A DNA stretch of 64,000 bases from CAIWHR01 sp963726765. GTDB taxonomy: Bacteria > Pseudomonadota > Gammaproteobacteria > Burkholderiales > Casimicrobiaceae. Every line of letters begins with the position of its first letter. The stretch's first letter is position 1. The position numbers and the translations under genes were made by a program. The stretch is taken from contig CAVSDH010000004.1 in the NCBI GenBank assembly GCA_963726765.1, positions 186,001-250,000 of the forward strand, written 5' to 3'. The notes under the pieces are model-generated. The model did no database searches and was not told the DNA's origin. It saw nothing but the letters and a program-made list of their open reading frames with translations. This document shows positions 1 through 7,054 of this stretch, piece after piece.

Positions 1-194
1 AGGCTGATCGGAACCAGCACCGTGCCGATCGGATCGATGTGCTTCAGCGGATTCAGCGTCACCCGCCCCAGCATCCAGGCGGTCTGGTCGCCGAAAATCC
101 GGGCGACATAGCCGTGGGCGGCCTCATGCAGCGTGATCGCGAAGACCACCGGCACTGCGTAGAGCGCGACGGTCGCGAGCAGCGAAAAATCCAT
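1..194 (-). CDS. Site-2 protease (M50) family protein, N-terminal part, runs off window
   Basis: The first ~64 residues of a membrane metalloprotease are present; the C-terminus lies beyond the left edge. After one hydrophobic segment comes HEAAH at residues 23-27, the zinc-binding HExxH motif of the M50/site-2 protease family, followed by a glycine and a short loop typical of these proteins. The gene starts 45 bases after the end of the YrdC-family gene on the same strand and is probably co-transcribed with it. Family members cleave transmembrane segments of regulatory proteins, but the substrate of this short non-PDZ type is not known. Motif and start are clear; the full length is not visible. 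Confidence 0.8.
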   Translation of the reverse strand, partial: MDFSLLATVALYAVPVVFAITLHEAAHGYVARIFGDQTAWMLGRVTLNPLKHIDPIGTVLVPIS

Positions 195-238
195 TGACCG
201 CGCATTTTACCCGAGTCCGGCGCCGGACGCCGGGGGGC

Positions 239-889
239 CTAACCAGGCGCCTGGCCCTCGAGGTCCGGGAGCCCCAGCCGTGCGGGATCCCCGGCGCCGC
301 GGCGAACGATCGCCGGGGGAGTTATCGCGAGGTCGACGACCGTCGTGGGCGCAGCCGGGCAAGGGCCGGCATCGATCACGAGGTCGAGCACGCGACCGAG
401 GGAGTCGCGTATGGCTTCCGCATCGTTCAGAGGCTCGCTCGCGCCCGGCAGGATCAGAGTCGAGGACAGAATCGGTTCGGCGAGTTCGTCGAGGAGGGCC
501 TGCACGACCGCATGCGCGGGCACGCGAACTCCGACGGTGCTTCGCCTGGGGTGCTGCAGGCGCCGTGGAACCTCCTTGGTCGCCGGAAGGACGAACGTAT
601 AGCAGCCGGGCGTGCCCTGGCGGACGATCCGGAATTGCCAATTGTCGAGGCGCGCGAAATGCCCGATCTCGGATAAATCGCGCAGCACCAGCGTCAGATG
701 ATGGTCGTCGCCGACACCGCGGATCTGCCGGATGCGTTTCGCCGCACGGGCGTCGCCCAGATGGCAACCCAGCGCGTAGCTTGAATCCGTCGGATACGCA
801 ATGACGCCACCGTCACGCAGGATGCCCGCCGCGTGCCGAATCAAACGGGGCTGGGGGTCGACAGGATGAATCTGGAAATACTGGGCCAT
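239..889 (-). CDS. YciO/YrdC/Sua5-family protein (L-threonylcarbamoyladenylate synthase-like)
   Basis: A 216-residue protein of the YrdC/Sua5/YciO fold. Residues near 30-40 carry the family signature for nucleotide and threonine binding (GGVIAYPTDSSYALGC), followed by the K/R-rich strand containing KRIRQIRG. TsaC/Sua5 enzymes make threonylcarbamoyl-AMP for the t6A modification of ANN-decoding tRNAs. The DSSYALG version and the overall length fit the YciO-like subgroup, whose activity is weaker or unproven, so I do not give a tsaC symbol. It lies directly upstream of an M50 protease gene, a pairing common in betaproteobacteria, and is divergent from cysB. Confidence 0.82.
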   Translation of the reverse strand: MAQYFQIHPVDPQPRLIRHAAGILRDGGVIAYPTDSSYALGCHLGDARAAKRIRQIRGVGDDHHLTLVLRDLSEIGHFARLDNWQFRIVRQGTPGCYTFVLPATKEVPRRLQHPRRSTVGVRVPAHAVVQALLDELAEPILSSTLILPGASEPLNDAEAIRDSLGRVLDLVIDAGPCPAAPTTVVDLAITPPAIVRRGAGDPARLGLPDLEGQAPG

Positions 890-951
890 GTTTCGGTGCC
901 GGACGAGGCCGGTCGGCGAACCGTGTGTAAGGGCGACAATCGCGCTGGCGT

Positions 952-957
952 TATAAT
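952..957 (+). promoter_or_regulatory. Candidate -10 element for cysB
   Basis: A perfect TATAAT lies 57 bases before the cysB start codon in the 124-base gap between the divergent YrdC-family gene and cysB. No convincing -35 hexamer sits 16-18 bases upstream, so this is a partial promoter call. Confidence 0.35.
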
Positions 958-1013
958 TCCATTCAATTCTAACCGAGCGCCGCTGGGCGACTCAATTTGC
1001 ATTAGGGCATCGC

Positions 1014-1949
1014 TTGAACCTGCAGCAACTGCGCTACCTCTGCGCAATCGTCGACCACGGTCTCAACGTGTCGGACGCGGCGGAGGCGCTGCACACGTCC
1101 CAGCCCGGCATCAGCAAGCAGGTGCGCCAGCTCGAGGACGAACTCGGCGTGCGCGTCTTCGTGCGGCAGGGCAAGCGGCTCGCCTCGCTCACGCCCGCAG
1201 GCGAGTCCGTCGTCGCGACCGCGCGGCGCGCGCTGCGCGAGATCGGCAATCTGAAGCGGGTGGGCGCGGAGTTCCACAGCGAGGACCAGGGCACACTCGC
1301 GATCGCGACCACCCACCTGCAGGCCCGCTATGTGCTGCCGCCGGTGCTGCGCGATTTCGCGATCCGCTATCCCAAGGTGAAACTCGAGCTCCACCAGGGC
1401 AATCCGGTGCAGGTCGCCGAGCAAACGGCAGCCGGCACCGCCGACGTCGGCATCGCGACCGAGGCGCTCGCGACCAACCCCGACCTCGTCACCCTTCCGT
1501 GCTATCAGTGGAACCGCTGCGTGCTGGTGCCGAAGGGACATCCGCTCGCGAAGGCCGTGCCGCTCACGCTCCACGCGCTCGTGCAGCATCCGATCATCAC
1601 CTATGACTTCACGTTCACCGGCCGCTCGCAGATCAATTCGGCGTTCGACGCCGCGGGCCTCGTGCCCAACGTGGTGCTGACGGCGCTCGATTCGGATGTG
1701 ATAAAGACTTACGTGGAGATGGGATTGGGAGTCGGGATCATTGCAAAGATGGCGTGGGACCCGGTGCGAGACGCGGGCACGTTCCTGCAATTGGATGCCG
1801 CTCACCTGTTCGCGCCGTCGACAACCCGGATCGCGCTGCGTCGCGGCACGTTCCTGCGCGGATACGTCTACGATTTCATTGCCGGATTCGCGCCGGCCCT
1901 CGGCCGGCCGGTGGTGGACGCCGCGCTCGCGGACGCCGGATCGCGGTGA
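1014..1949 (+). CDS. cysB: CysB-type LysR-family transcriptional regulator
   Basis: A 311-residue LysR-type regulator of the CysB/Cbl branch, which controls sulfur assimilation in response to N-acetylserine, sulfide or adenylyl sulfate. The N-terminal winged helix-turn-helix (about residues 1-60, with SQPGISKQVRQLE as recognition helix) is followed by a periplasmic-binding-like effector domain. The effector domain contains TTHLQARYVLP and GNPVQVAEQ, both hallmarks of CysB. The start is TTG; the protein begins MNLQQLRYLC as in other CysB proteins, so the rare start is credible. The stop overlaps a possible GTG start of the following MFS gene. No cys biosynthetic genes are present in the window. 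Confidence 0.9.
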   Translation: MNLQQLRYLCAIVDHGLNVSDAAEALHTSQPGISKQVRQLEDELGVRVFVRQGKRLASLTPAGESVVATARRALREIGNLKRVGAEFHSEDQGTLAIATTHLQARYVLPPVLRDFAIRYPKVKLELHQGNPVQVAEQTAAGTADVGIATEALATNPDLVTLPCYQWNRCVLVPKGHPLAKAVPLTLHALVQHPIITYDFTFTGRSQINSAFDAAGLVPNVVLTALDSDVIKTYVEMGLGVGIIAKMAWDPVRDAGTFLQLDAAHLFAPSTTRIALRRGTFLRGYVYDFIAGFAPALGRPVVDAALADAGSR

Positions 1950-1969
1950 GCGACCCCGGCAATTCTGCG

Positions 1970-3211
1970 ATGACGCTCGCATCGGCCGGCAGCCATCCGG
2001 CGAGCGAACCGCGGAGGACCTGGTGGTTTGCCGCGCTGCTGGCGTCACTCTCCATGCTGGCGCCCTTCGCGATCGACGCGTACCTGCCGGCGTTTCACGC
2101 GATCGGCCAGGAGTTCGGCGTGCCACCGCTTGCCGTCCAGCAGACGCTCTCCGCGTACCTCATGTCGTACGCGTTCATGATGCTCTGGCACGGCGCACTT
2201 TCGGATGCGCTCGGCCGCCGACCGATCGTGCTGGCCGGTCTCGTCGTCTACGCGTTTGCGACGCTGGGCTGCGCCATTTCCGGAAACATCGAATCGCTAT
2301 GGTTGTTCCGGATACTGCAGGGATTGTCCGCCGGTGCGGGCCTCGTCGTCGCGCGGGCCATCGTGCGCGACAGCTTCCAGGGTCCGGAAGCGCAACGACT
2401 GATGTCGCAGATGACGCTGGTCTTCGGCATCGCTCCTGCCGTTGCCCCGATCATGGGCGGCGCGATGCTGAACCTCTTCGGCTGGCGTGCGATTTTCTGG
2501 GTGCTGCTGGTGCTGGTCATCGGCGTCCTCATCTGGGCGGCGTTGCGTCTGCCCGAGACGCTTCCCCGCGCCGCGCGGCAGCCGCTGCGTCCGCGAGCCC
2601 TTTGGCGAAACTACCGGGCGGTGCTCCTTCACGTCGATTTTGCGCTGCTGGCGTCGATTCTCGCGCTCAATTTCGCGGGCTTCTTCATCTACATCGCCGG
2701 TGCGCCCGGTTTCCTCGTCGACCTGCTCGGCGTGACGACGTGGGGATTTGCGTGGCTGTTCGTGCCGATGATCGCCGGCGTCATGATCGGGGCCATGCTC
2801 TCCGGGCGGTTCGCCGGACATCGCTCGCCGCGGGAAACCGTGCGCCTCGGTTATGCGCTGATGTTCGCGGGCGTGGCCCTGAACCTTGCGACGTGCTGGT
2901 TGCTGCCGCCCGCAATAATGGCGAACGTCCTGCCGGTCTTCGTGTTCTGCATAGGCACCAGCCTGATGATGCCGTCGATGACGCTGATGATGCTGGATCT
3001 TTTTCCTTCGATGCGGGGCATGGCGTCATCCCTCCAGGGCTTCGTCCATTTCTCGCTTTCCGCCGTGGTCGCGGGCACCGTAGCGCCGTTTCTCGTGCAC
3101 TCCTTGAAGGCGCTGGCCCTCGGCATGCTGGTCGCCTCGGTGGCAAGCTTTGCGCTCTGGCTCGTCTACCAGCGGCGCACGCATCGTCAACTCCGGGAGT
3201 GGATTCCATGA
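1970..3211 (+). CDS. MFS drug-resistance transporter, Bcr/CflA family
   Basis: A 413-residue major facilitator protein with about 12 membrane segments. The N-terminal half holds the DHA1 motif pattern: FAIDAYLPAF in TM1 and the loop 2-3 motif GALSDALGRRP. These proteins are proton-driven exporters of drugs such as bicyclomycin or of sulfur compounds; CydDC-like or cysteine export by Bcr is known in E. coli, which would fit the cysB neighbour, but that is inference. I chose ATG at 1970. An in-frame GTG at 1946 overlaps the cysB stop and would add eight residues with translational coupling. The stop overlaps the next start (ATGA). Confidence 0.85.
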   Translation: MTLASAGSHPASEPRRTWWFAALLASLSMLAPFAIDAYLPAFHAIGQEFGVPPLAVQQTLSAYLMSYAFMMLWHGALSDALGRRPIVLAGLVVYAFATLGCAISGNIESLWLFRILQGLSAGAGLVVARAIVRDSFQGPEAQRLMSQMTLVFGIAPAVAPIMGGAMLNLFGWRAIFWVLLVLVIGVLIWAALRLPETLPRAARQPLRPRALWRNYRAVLLHVDFALLASILALNFAGFFIYIAGAPGFLVDLLGVTTWGFAWLFVPMIAGVMIGAMLSGRFAGHRSPRETVRLGYALMFAGVALNLATCWLLPPAIMANVLPVFVFCIGTSLMMPSMTLMMLDLFPSMRGMASSLQGFVHFSLSAVVAGTVAPFLVHSLKALALGMLVASVASFALWLVYQRRTHRQLREWIP

Positions 3212-3654
3212 GGCAGATCGTTGCAGCGCTGCTTTCCGTGCCGCTACTGATGGGAGTCGCCGCAGCGGCGCCGGCGGTCATCGAATTGCCCGCGACACCG
3301 CTCACCATAGGCAAGGCCAAAGTCATCGCCGAAGTCGCCGCGACACCCGACCAGCGCACGACCGGTCTCATGTATCGCTTCAGCCTCAAACCCGACCACG
3401 GGATGGTTTTCGTGTTCGATCGCGCGGAGCCGCAGTCCTTCTGGATGAGGAACACCTACATTCCGCTGTCCATCGCCTTTATCGGCAGCGACGGAAGGAT
3501 CATCAATATCGCCGACATGGCGCCGCAGGACGAAAGCCTGCACTGGTCGTCCGGTCCTGCGCAGTACGCGCTGGAAATGCGCAAGGGCTGGTTTGCGGAA
3601 CGTGGCATACAACCCGGGGATCGGGTCGAGGGCCTCCCGGCCGTCAGGCGATAG
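3208..3654 (+). CDS. DUF192 family exported protein
   Basis: A 148-residue protein with an N-terminal signal peptide (positively charged start, hydrophobic core, AAA cleavage region near residue 20) and a DUF192 domain covering the rest. The family core motifs are visible: TTGLMYR, GMVFVFD, FWMRNTYIPLSIAFI and the C-terminal GDRVE. The start overlaps the stop of the MFS gene by four bases, so the two are likely translationally coupled. The family's biochemical role is not established; a periplasmic location is inferred from the signal peptide. Confidence 0.85.
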   Translation: MRQIVAALLSVPLLMGVAAAAPAVIELPATPLTIGKAKVIAEVAATPDQRTTGLMYRFSLKPDHGMVFVFDRAEPQSFWMRNTYIPLSIAFIGSDGRIINIADMAPQDESLHWSSGPAQYALEMRKGWFAERGIQPGDRVEGLPAVRR

Positions 3655-3743
3655 TCCGATGCAAGTCGTCGGCCGGTGCGGAGCACCACGATGCCGGTTT
3701 CCGCCTTGGCGCTCCGGTGGCCGCAAACACGGGCTGAGGCCGG

Positions 3744-3760
3744 CAATGTAGGCTACATCG
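3744..3760 (+). promoter_or_regulatory. Palindrome upstream of the LuxR gene, possible lux-box-like operator
   Basis: ATGTAG-G-CTACAT is a perfect 6-bp inverted repeat with one central base, extended by GC on each side to a 17-bp near-perfect dyad. It lies about 150 bases before the LuxR-type gene. LuxR-family regulators bind dyads of this scale, so it is a candidate site for this regulator, but the match to the classic 20-bp lux box is loose. Confidence 0.35.
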
Positions 3761-3910
3761 CATTGTCTGACTTGTTCGGCCGGCGGGCAACACTCATCGC
3801 AACCCGCCTTCACCTTGCACTACGCAAGCCCCGGGGGAAGGACGCACCCGGTACCCACCGGCCGGCACCCCGCCAAACGACTATTGCCCCCGCCCGCTGT
3901 TGGCGATGTA

Positions 3911-4750
3911 ATGCCCGAGCCGGGCAGCGTCAGCGCGCTCGCGGAAATCATCGGGGACCCCGCCGTGCTTCGTCCGTTGCGCCTAGGTCCGGTTGCCGTC
4001 GATCGCGCGCGCTATCTGCCGCCGATGCTGTTGCCTCTCGTCCGCGCCGCGACGCGCGGCGACGATATTGTCCCTGCATTGCAGAGCGTCGTGCGCGCGT
4101 TCGGCTTCGACAGCTTCATGTATGCGACCGCGAACTATCACCTGAGGCCCGACAACGACGAGCGGATGTACGTGTTCACGACGCTTCCGCGAGAATGGGT
4201 GATCCGATACGACCAGAACGCCTACGTCGAATGCGACCCACGCGTCGTCGCCTCGTTCGACAACGCGCTGCCGCTGATGTGGGACCAGGTCAGCGAAAGC
4301 AACCGAAGCGCGCGCACCGACGAGTTTCTCGCCGACGCCGCCGCCCATGGCGTGGCGAGCGGCGTGGCCTTTCCCGTCTATGCGACCTATCCGTCACGCA
4401 ATATCGTCGCACTCAACTCCCCTGCCCCGGTGATCGCAAAGGAGCGGCGTGACGAAATCACACGAATGCTCGGCGAGATCGTCCTCTTCGGCCAGTACTT
4501 CCACGAACTTTTCGTCAAGGGCGTCATCGAGCGCGGCATGGCCCCCTCTTCGGAAGGCGCACCGCTCAGCAACCGCGAGAAGCACTGCCTGCAGCTCGCG
4601 TCGCACGGCCTCACCAGCGCCGAAATCGCGACCCGCCTCGGCATCGTCGACCGCACCGTCCACTTCCATTTCGCCAACATCCTGAGCAAGCTCGCGGCGC
4701 GCAACCGCCACGAGGCGATCGCCAAGGCCGCGGGCCTGGGCCTGCTCTGA
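3911..4750 (+). CDS. LuxR-type regulator with autoinducer-binding domain (solo LuxR)
   Basis: A 279-residue regulator: autoinducer-binding domain at about residues 40-190 and a C-terminal LuxR helix-turn-helix (LSNREKHCLQLASHG, then LGIVDRTVHFHFANILSKL). The acyl-homoserine-lactone pocket residues of the TraR/LuxR family are kept: PREWVIRYDQNAYVECDP gives the conserved W, Y, D and P, a second W follows in PLMWDQ, and a G sits in AHGVASG. It is therefore likely able to bind an AHL. No luxI-type synthase is in the window. I chose ATG at 3911; the frame is open upstream to 3815 but that segment looks non-coding. Confidence 0.85.
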   Translation: MPEPGSVSALAEIIGDPAVLRPLRLGPVAVDRARYLPPMLLPLVRAATRGDDIVPALQSVVRAFGFDSFMYATANYHLRPDNDERMYVFTTLPREWVIRYDQNAYVECDPRVVASFDNALPLMWDQVSESNRSARTDEFLADAAAHGVASGVAFPVYATYPSRNIVALNSPAPVIAKERRDEITRMLGEIVLFGQYFHELFVKGVIERGMAPSSEGAPLSNREKHCLQLASHGLTSAEIATRLGIVDRTVHFHFANILSKLAARNRHEAIAKAAGLGLL

Positions 4751-4802
4751 ACCCGGTTCCGCTGCCGACCGGATCGGCGACGGCGCGGTGGCATGGCGCC
4801 GA

Positions 4803-5486
4803 CTAACCATGGGTGCGCAGCCAGCGCTGCAGCTCGGCGATCGAGTGGACGGTTGCCAGCGCCCCGAATTGGGTCAATCCCTCGGCGGAGTGCGCACCCC
4901 ACGAAACCGCGACAGCGGCCGCCCCCGCATTCCTTGCGAGCTCGAGGTCATGCGAGGTGTCTCCGATCATCAGCGTAGCACCCGGGCTCACGCCACCCCG
5001 ATCCATGAGGTGCAGGAGCATGTCGGGATGGGGCTTGGGACGACCTTCATCGGCGCATCGGGTAGCGAAGAACGTGCGCGCGAGTCCGTGCAGCGCCAAC
5101 GCGCGCTCGAGCCCCGCGCGGCCCTTTCCCGTAGCGACGGCCAGCAGGTGTCCCGCAGCATCGAGCTCGCGCAGCAGTTCGCGCGCGCCCTCGAAAAGCG
5201 GGATTTCCGCTTCCTGCGCGACATAGTGATCGCGATAGTGGCCCGCAAGCTCGGGATAACGCTCCGGTGGCAATTCGGGCGCGACATGACGCAGCGCATC
5301 GACCATTCCCAATCCGATCACATGACGCGCGGACGCGATGTCCGGCACCGGAGCGCCGACGTCGCCGCAGGCCCGCTGCAGCGCCCTCGCGATCAGCGCT
5401 GTCGAATCCGCAAGCGTCCCGTCCCAATCGAAAACGATCAGCCGGAATCGGCGCGCGCCGTCGTGCGGTATCCGCTCAGCGATCAT
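4803..5486 (-). CDS. gph: HAD-family phosphoglycolate phosphatase-like hydrolase
   Basis: A 227-residue HAD hydrolase. Motif I is FDWDGTLADS with nucleophile D20; the serine/threonine motif II is VATGK and motif IV is IGDTSHDLELA. The cap domain between motifs I and II matches the phosphoglycolate phosphatase/PpaX type. The protein likely dephosphorylates small phosphometabolites such as 2-phosphoglycolate. Its start (ATG) overlaps the last 11 bases of the upstream rluC gene, the usual betaproteobacterial arrangement in which this HAD protein follows rluC. Substrate assignment is by similarity only. Confidence 0.82.
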   Translation of the reverse strand: MIAERIPHDGARRFRLIVFDWDGTLADSTALIARALQRACGDVGAPVPDIASARHVIGLGMVDALRHVAPELPPERYPELAGHYRDHYVAQEAEIPLFEGARELLRELDAAGHLLAVATGKGRAGLERALALHGLARTFFATRCADEGRPKPHPDMLLHLMDRGGVSPGATLMIGDTSHDLELARNAGAAAVAVSWGAHSAEGLTQFGALATVHSIAELQRWLRTHG

Positions 5487-6456
5487 CGTCAACTTGGCCG
5501 GCAGCGTCCAGACGCGCGACGTATTGCGCCAGATCCGCCGACAACGGCGACTCGACGACGATCTCGCGCCCGTCCGCGGGATGCGCAAAGCGGACCCGGT
5601 GGGCGTGCAGGAACATTCGCTTCAACCCCTGCCTCCCCAGCATCTTGTTCCACGGAAAATCCCCGTACTTGTCGTCACCGGCGAGCGGATAGCCGAGATG
5701 CGTGAGATGGACGCGAATCTGGTGCGTGCGGCCGGTCTCGAGCTCCGCTTCGAGGAGCGCGACCGGCGGGTCGAGATCCGGCCATGTTCTGACGCGTCGA
5801 AACACCGTGCGTGCCGCCCGGCCGTCGCGGTCGACGCGCACGCGACGCTCGCCACCCGCGGTGGCCCGCGTCTCGAGCGCGAGCTCCACGCGACGGATCG
5901 CGTCGCGCCACTTGCCGCGCACCAGCACGTAATAGCGCTTGTCGACCTTGCCGTCGCGAAGTTGCGCGTGGAGCCCTGTGAGCGCGGAACGCTTCTTGGC
6001 GACCAGCAGCACGCCGGAGGTGTCGCGATCGAGGCGATGGACGAGTTCCAGGAATTTCGCATCGGGGCGTGCATTGCGTAGCCGCTCGATGACGCCGAAA
6101 GCGACGCCGCTTCCGCCGTGAACCGCCAGCCCCGAGGGCTTGTCGAGCGCGATCAGTGCATCGTCCTCGTACAGCACCGGCGGGACGGCGAGCGTGCGCG
6201 CCGGCGGCGATGGGCGCCGCGAAGCCGGCGCTGCGGTCCTGATCGGAGGTATTCGCAACTCGTCCCCGGAGGCGAGTCGTGCGTCCGGACCGACTTTCGC
6301 CCGGTTGAGCCGCACCTCGCCGCTTCGCAGAATCCGGTAGATGTGGCTCGTGGGGACGCCCTTCAGCAATTTCTGCAGGAAATTGTCGATCCGCTGGCCC
6401 TCGCCGTCCTCACCGACCGTGAGCCGGTTCACAGCATCCTTGCTTAAATCTTTCAT
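5476..6456 (-). CDS. rluC: 23S rRNA pseudouridine synthase RluC-like
   Basis: A 326-residue RluA-family enzyme that isomerises uridines in 23S rRNA (positions 955, 2504 and 2580 in E. coli). An N-terminal S4 RNA-binding domain (about residues 19-70) is joined by a proline-rich linker to the catalytic domain. The catalytic HRLDRDTSG motif holds D143. It is divergent from rne, as rluC is in E. coli, which supports RluC over RluD. The gene overlaps gph downstream. Confidence 0.88.
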   Translation of the reverse strand: MKDLSKDAVNRLTVGEDGEGQRIDNFLQKLLKGVPTSHIYRILRSGEVRLNRAKVGPDARLASGDELRIPPIRTAAPASRRPSPPARTLAVPPVLYEDDALIALDKPSGLAVHGGSGVAFGVIERLRNARPDAKFLELVHRLDRDTSGVLLVAKKRSALTGLHAQLRDGKVDKRYYVLVRGKWRDAIRRVELALETRATAGGERRVRVDRDGRAARTVFRRVRTWPDLDPPVALLEAELETGRTHQIRVHLTHLGYPLAGDDKYGDFPWNKMLGRQGLKRMFLHAHRVRFAHPADGREIVVESPLSADLAQYVARLDAAGQVDDDR

Positions 6457-6467
6457 TTGCTTATAAT
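6440..6467 (+). promoter_or_regulatory. Candidate promoter for rne (TTGCTT-16 bp-TATAAT)
   Basis: A perfect TATAAT at 6462-6467 is preceded 16 bases upstream by TTGCTT at 6440-6445. It points toward rne and overlaps the start of divergent rluC. If used, the rne leader would be close to 590 bases. Reading the other strand, GATAAT at 6471-6466 could serve rluC. Confidence 0.4.
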
Positions 6468-7054
6468 TATCACTTGCAGCACGCTCGGGCCCCGGCGCAT
6501 TCGAAAGAATATTGCGGCAAAGGGGCGGCCAGAGGTCATCCAGGATGACACAGCCATTCCGGTCCGGGCGTTGGCCCCGTTTTGGGGCAAAGTCGGCCGT
6601 GGCATGTCGCGTAAACCGGCCGCCGGTTAAATCCGCTCACCGCACGGGCGTTGCGCCCCGTGAGAGCAGCGATGGTAAAGGAAGAGCGCGGTCCCCGCAC
6701 CCGGCTTGCGGCCGGTTCGAAGCGGCGCATTGCGCGGCGCACTTAGCGACGATTTCAGCATCCGGGCCACCTCCCCCGCGCCCAGCGCGCTGTGTGACGG
6801 ACCGGCTGCACTCAACGCTTGAACGTGATAGCAAAGACACCCGAACCTACGAGAACGCACCGCCTCGCTCACCTTGAGGCTGCTGCCATGCGAAACGCCA
6901 TCCGCGTCCACTCATCTCTCGTATGCCCGCAGCCACGGCTGCCGGCACGGTTGCCCCCGCTCGCGTCCGCCGCGGAATAGCGTCACGTCGCGCGCAAAGC
7001 GCGACGCCTGCTTCGCCCCCGCATGTCCGGCCGGTCCCGCGCCGGGAAGAACAC
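6457..7054. other. Long rluC-rne intergenic region, probable rne 5' leader
   Basis: About 600 bases separate rluC and rne and I find no credible protein gene here. The segment beyond the TATAAT at 6462 is GC-rich with many short inverted repeats. In E. coli the long rne leader folds into hairpins through which RNase E controls its own mRNA; the length and position fit the same role, but I cannot show a conserved structure. A GGGAAGA ribosome-binding site precedes the rne ATG. Confidence 0.45.
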
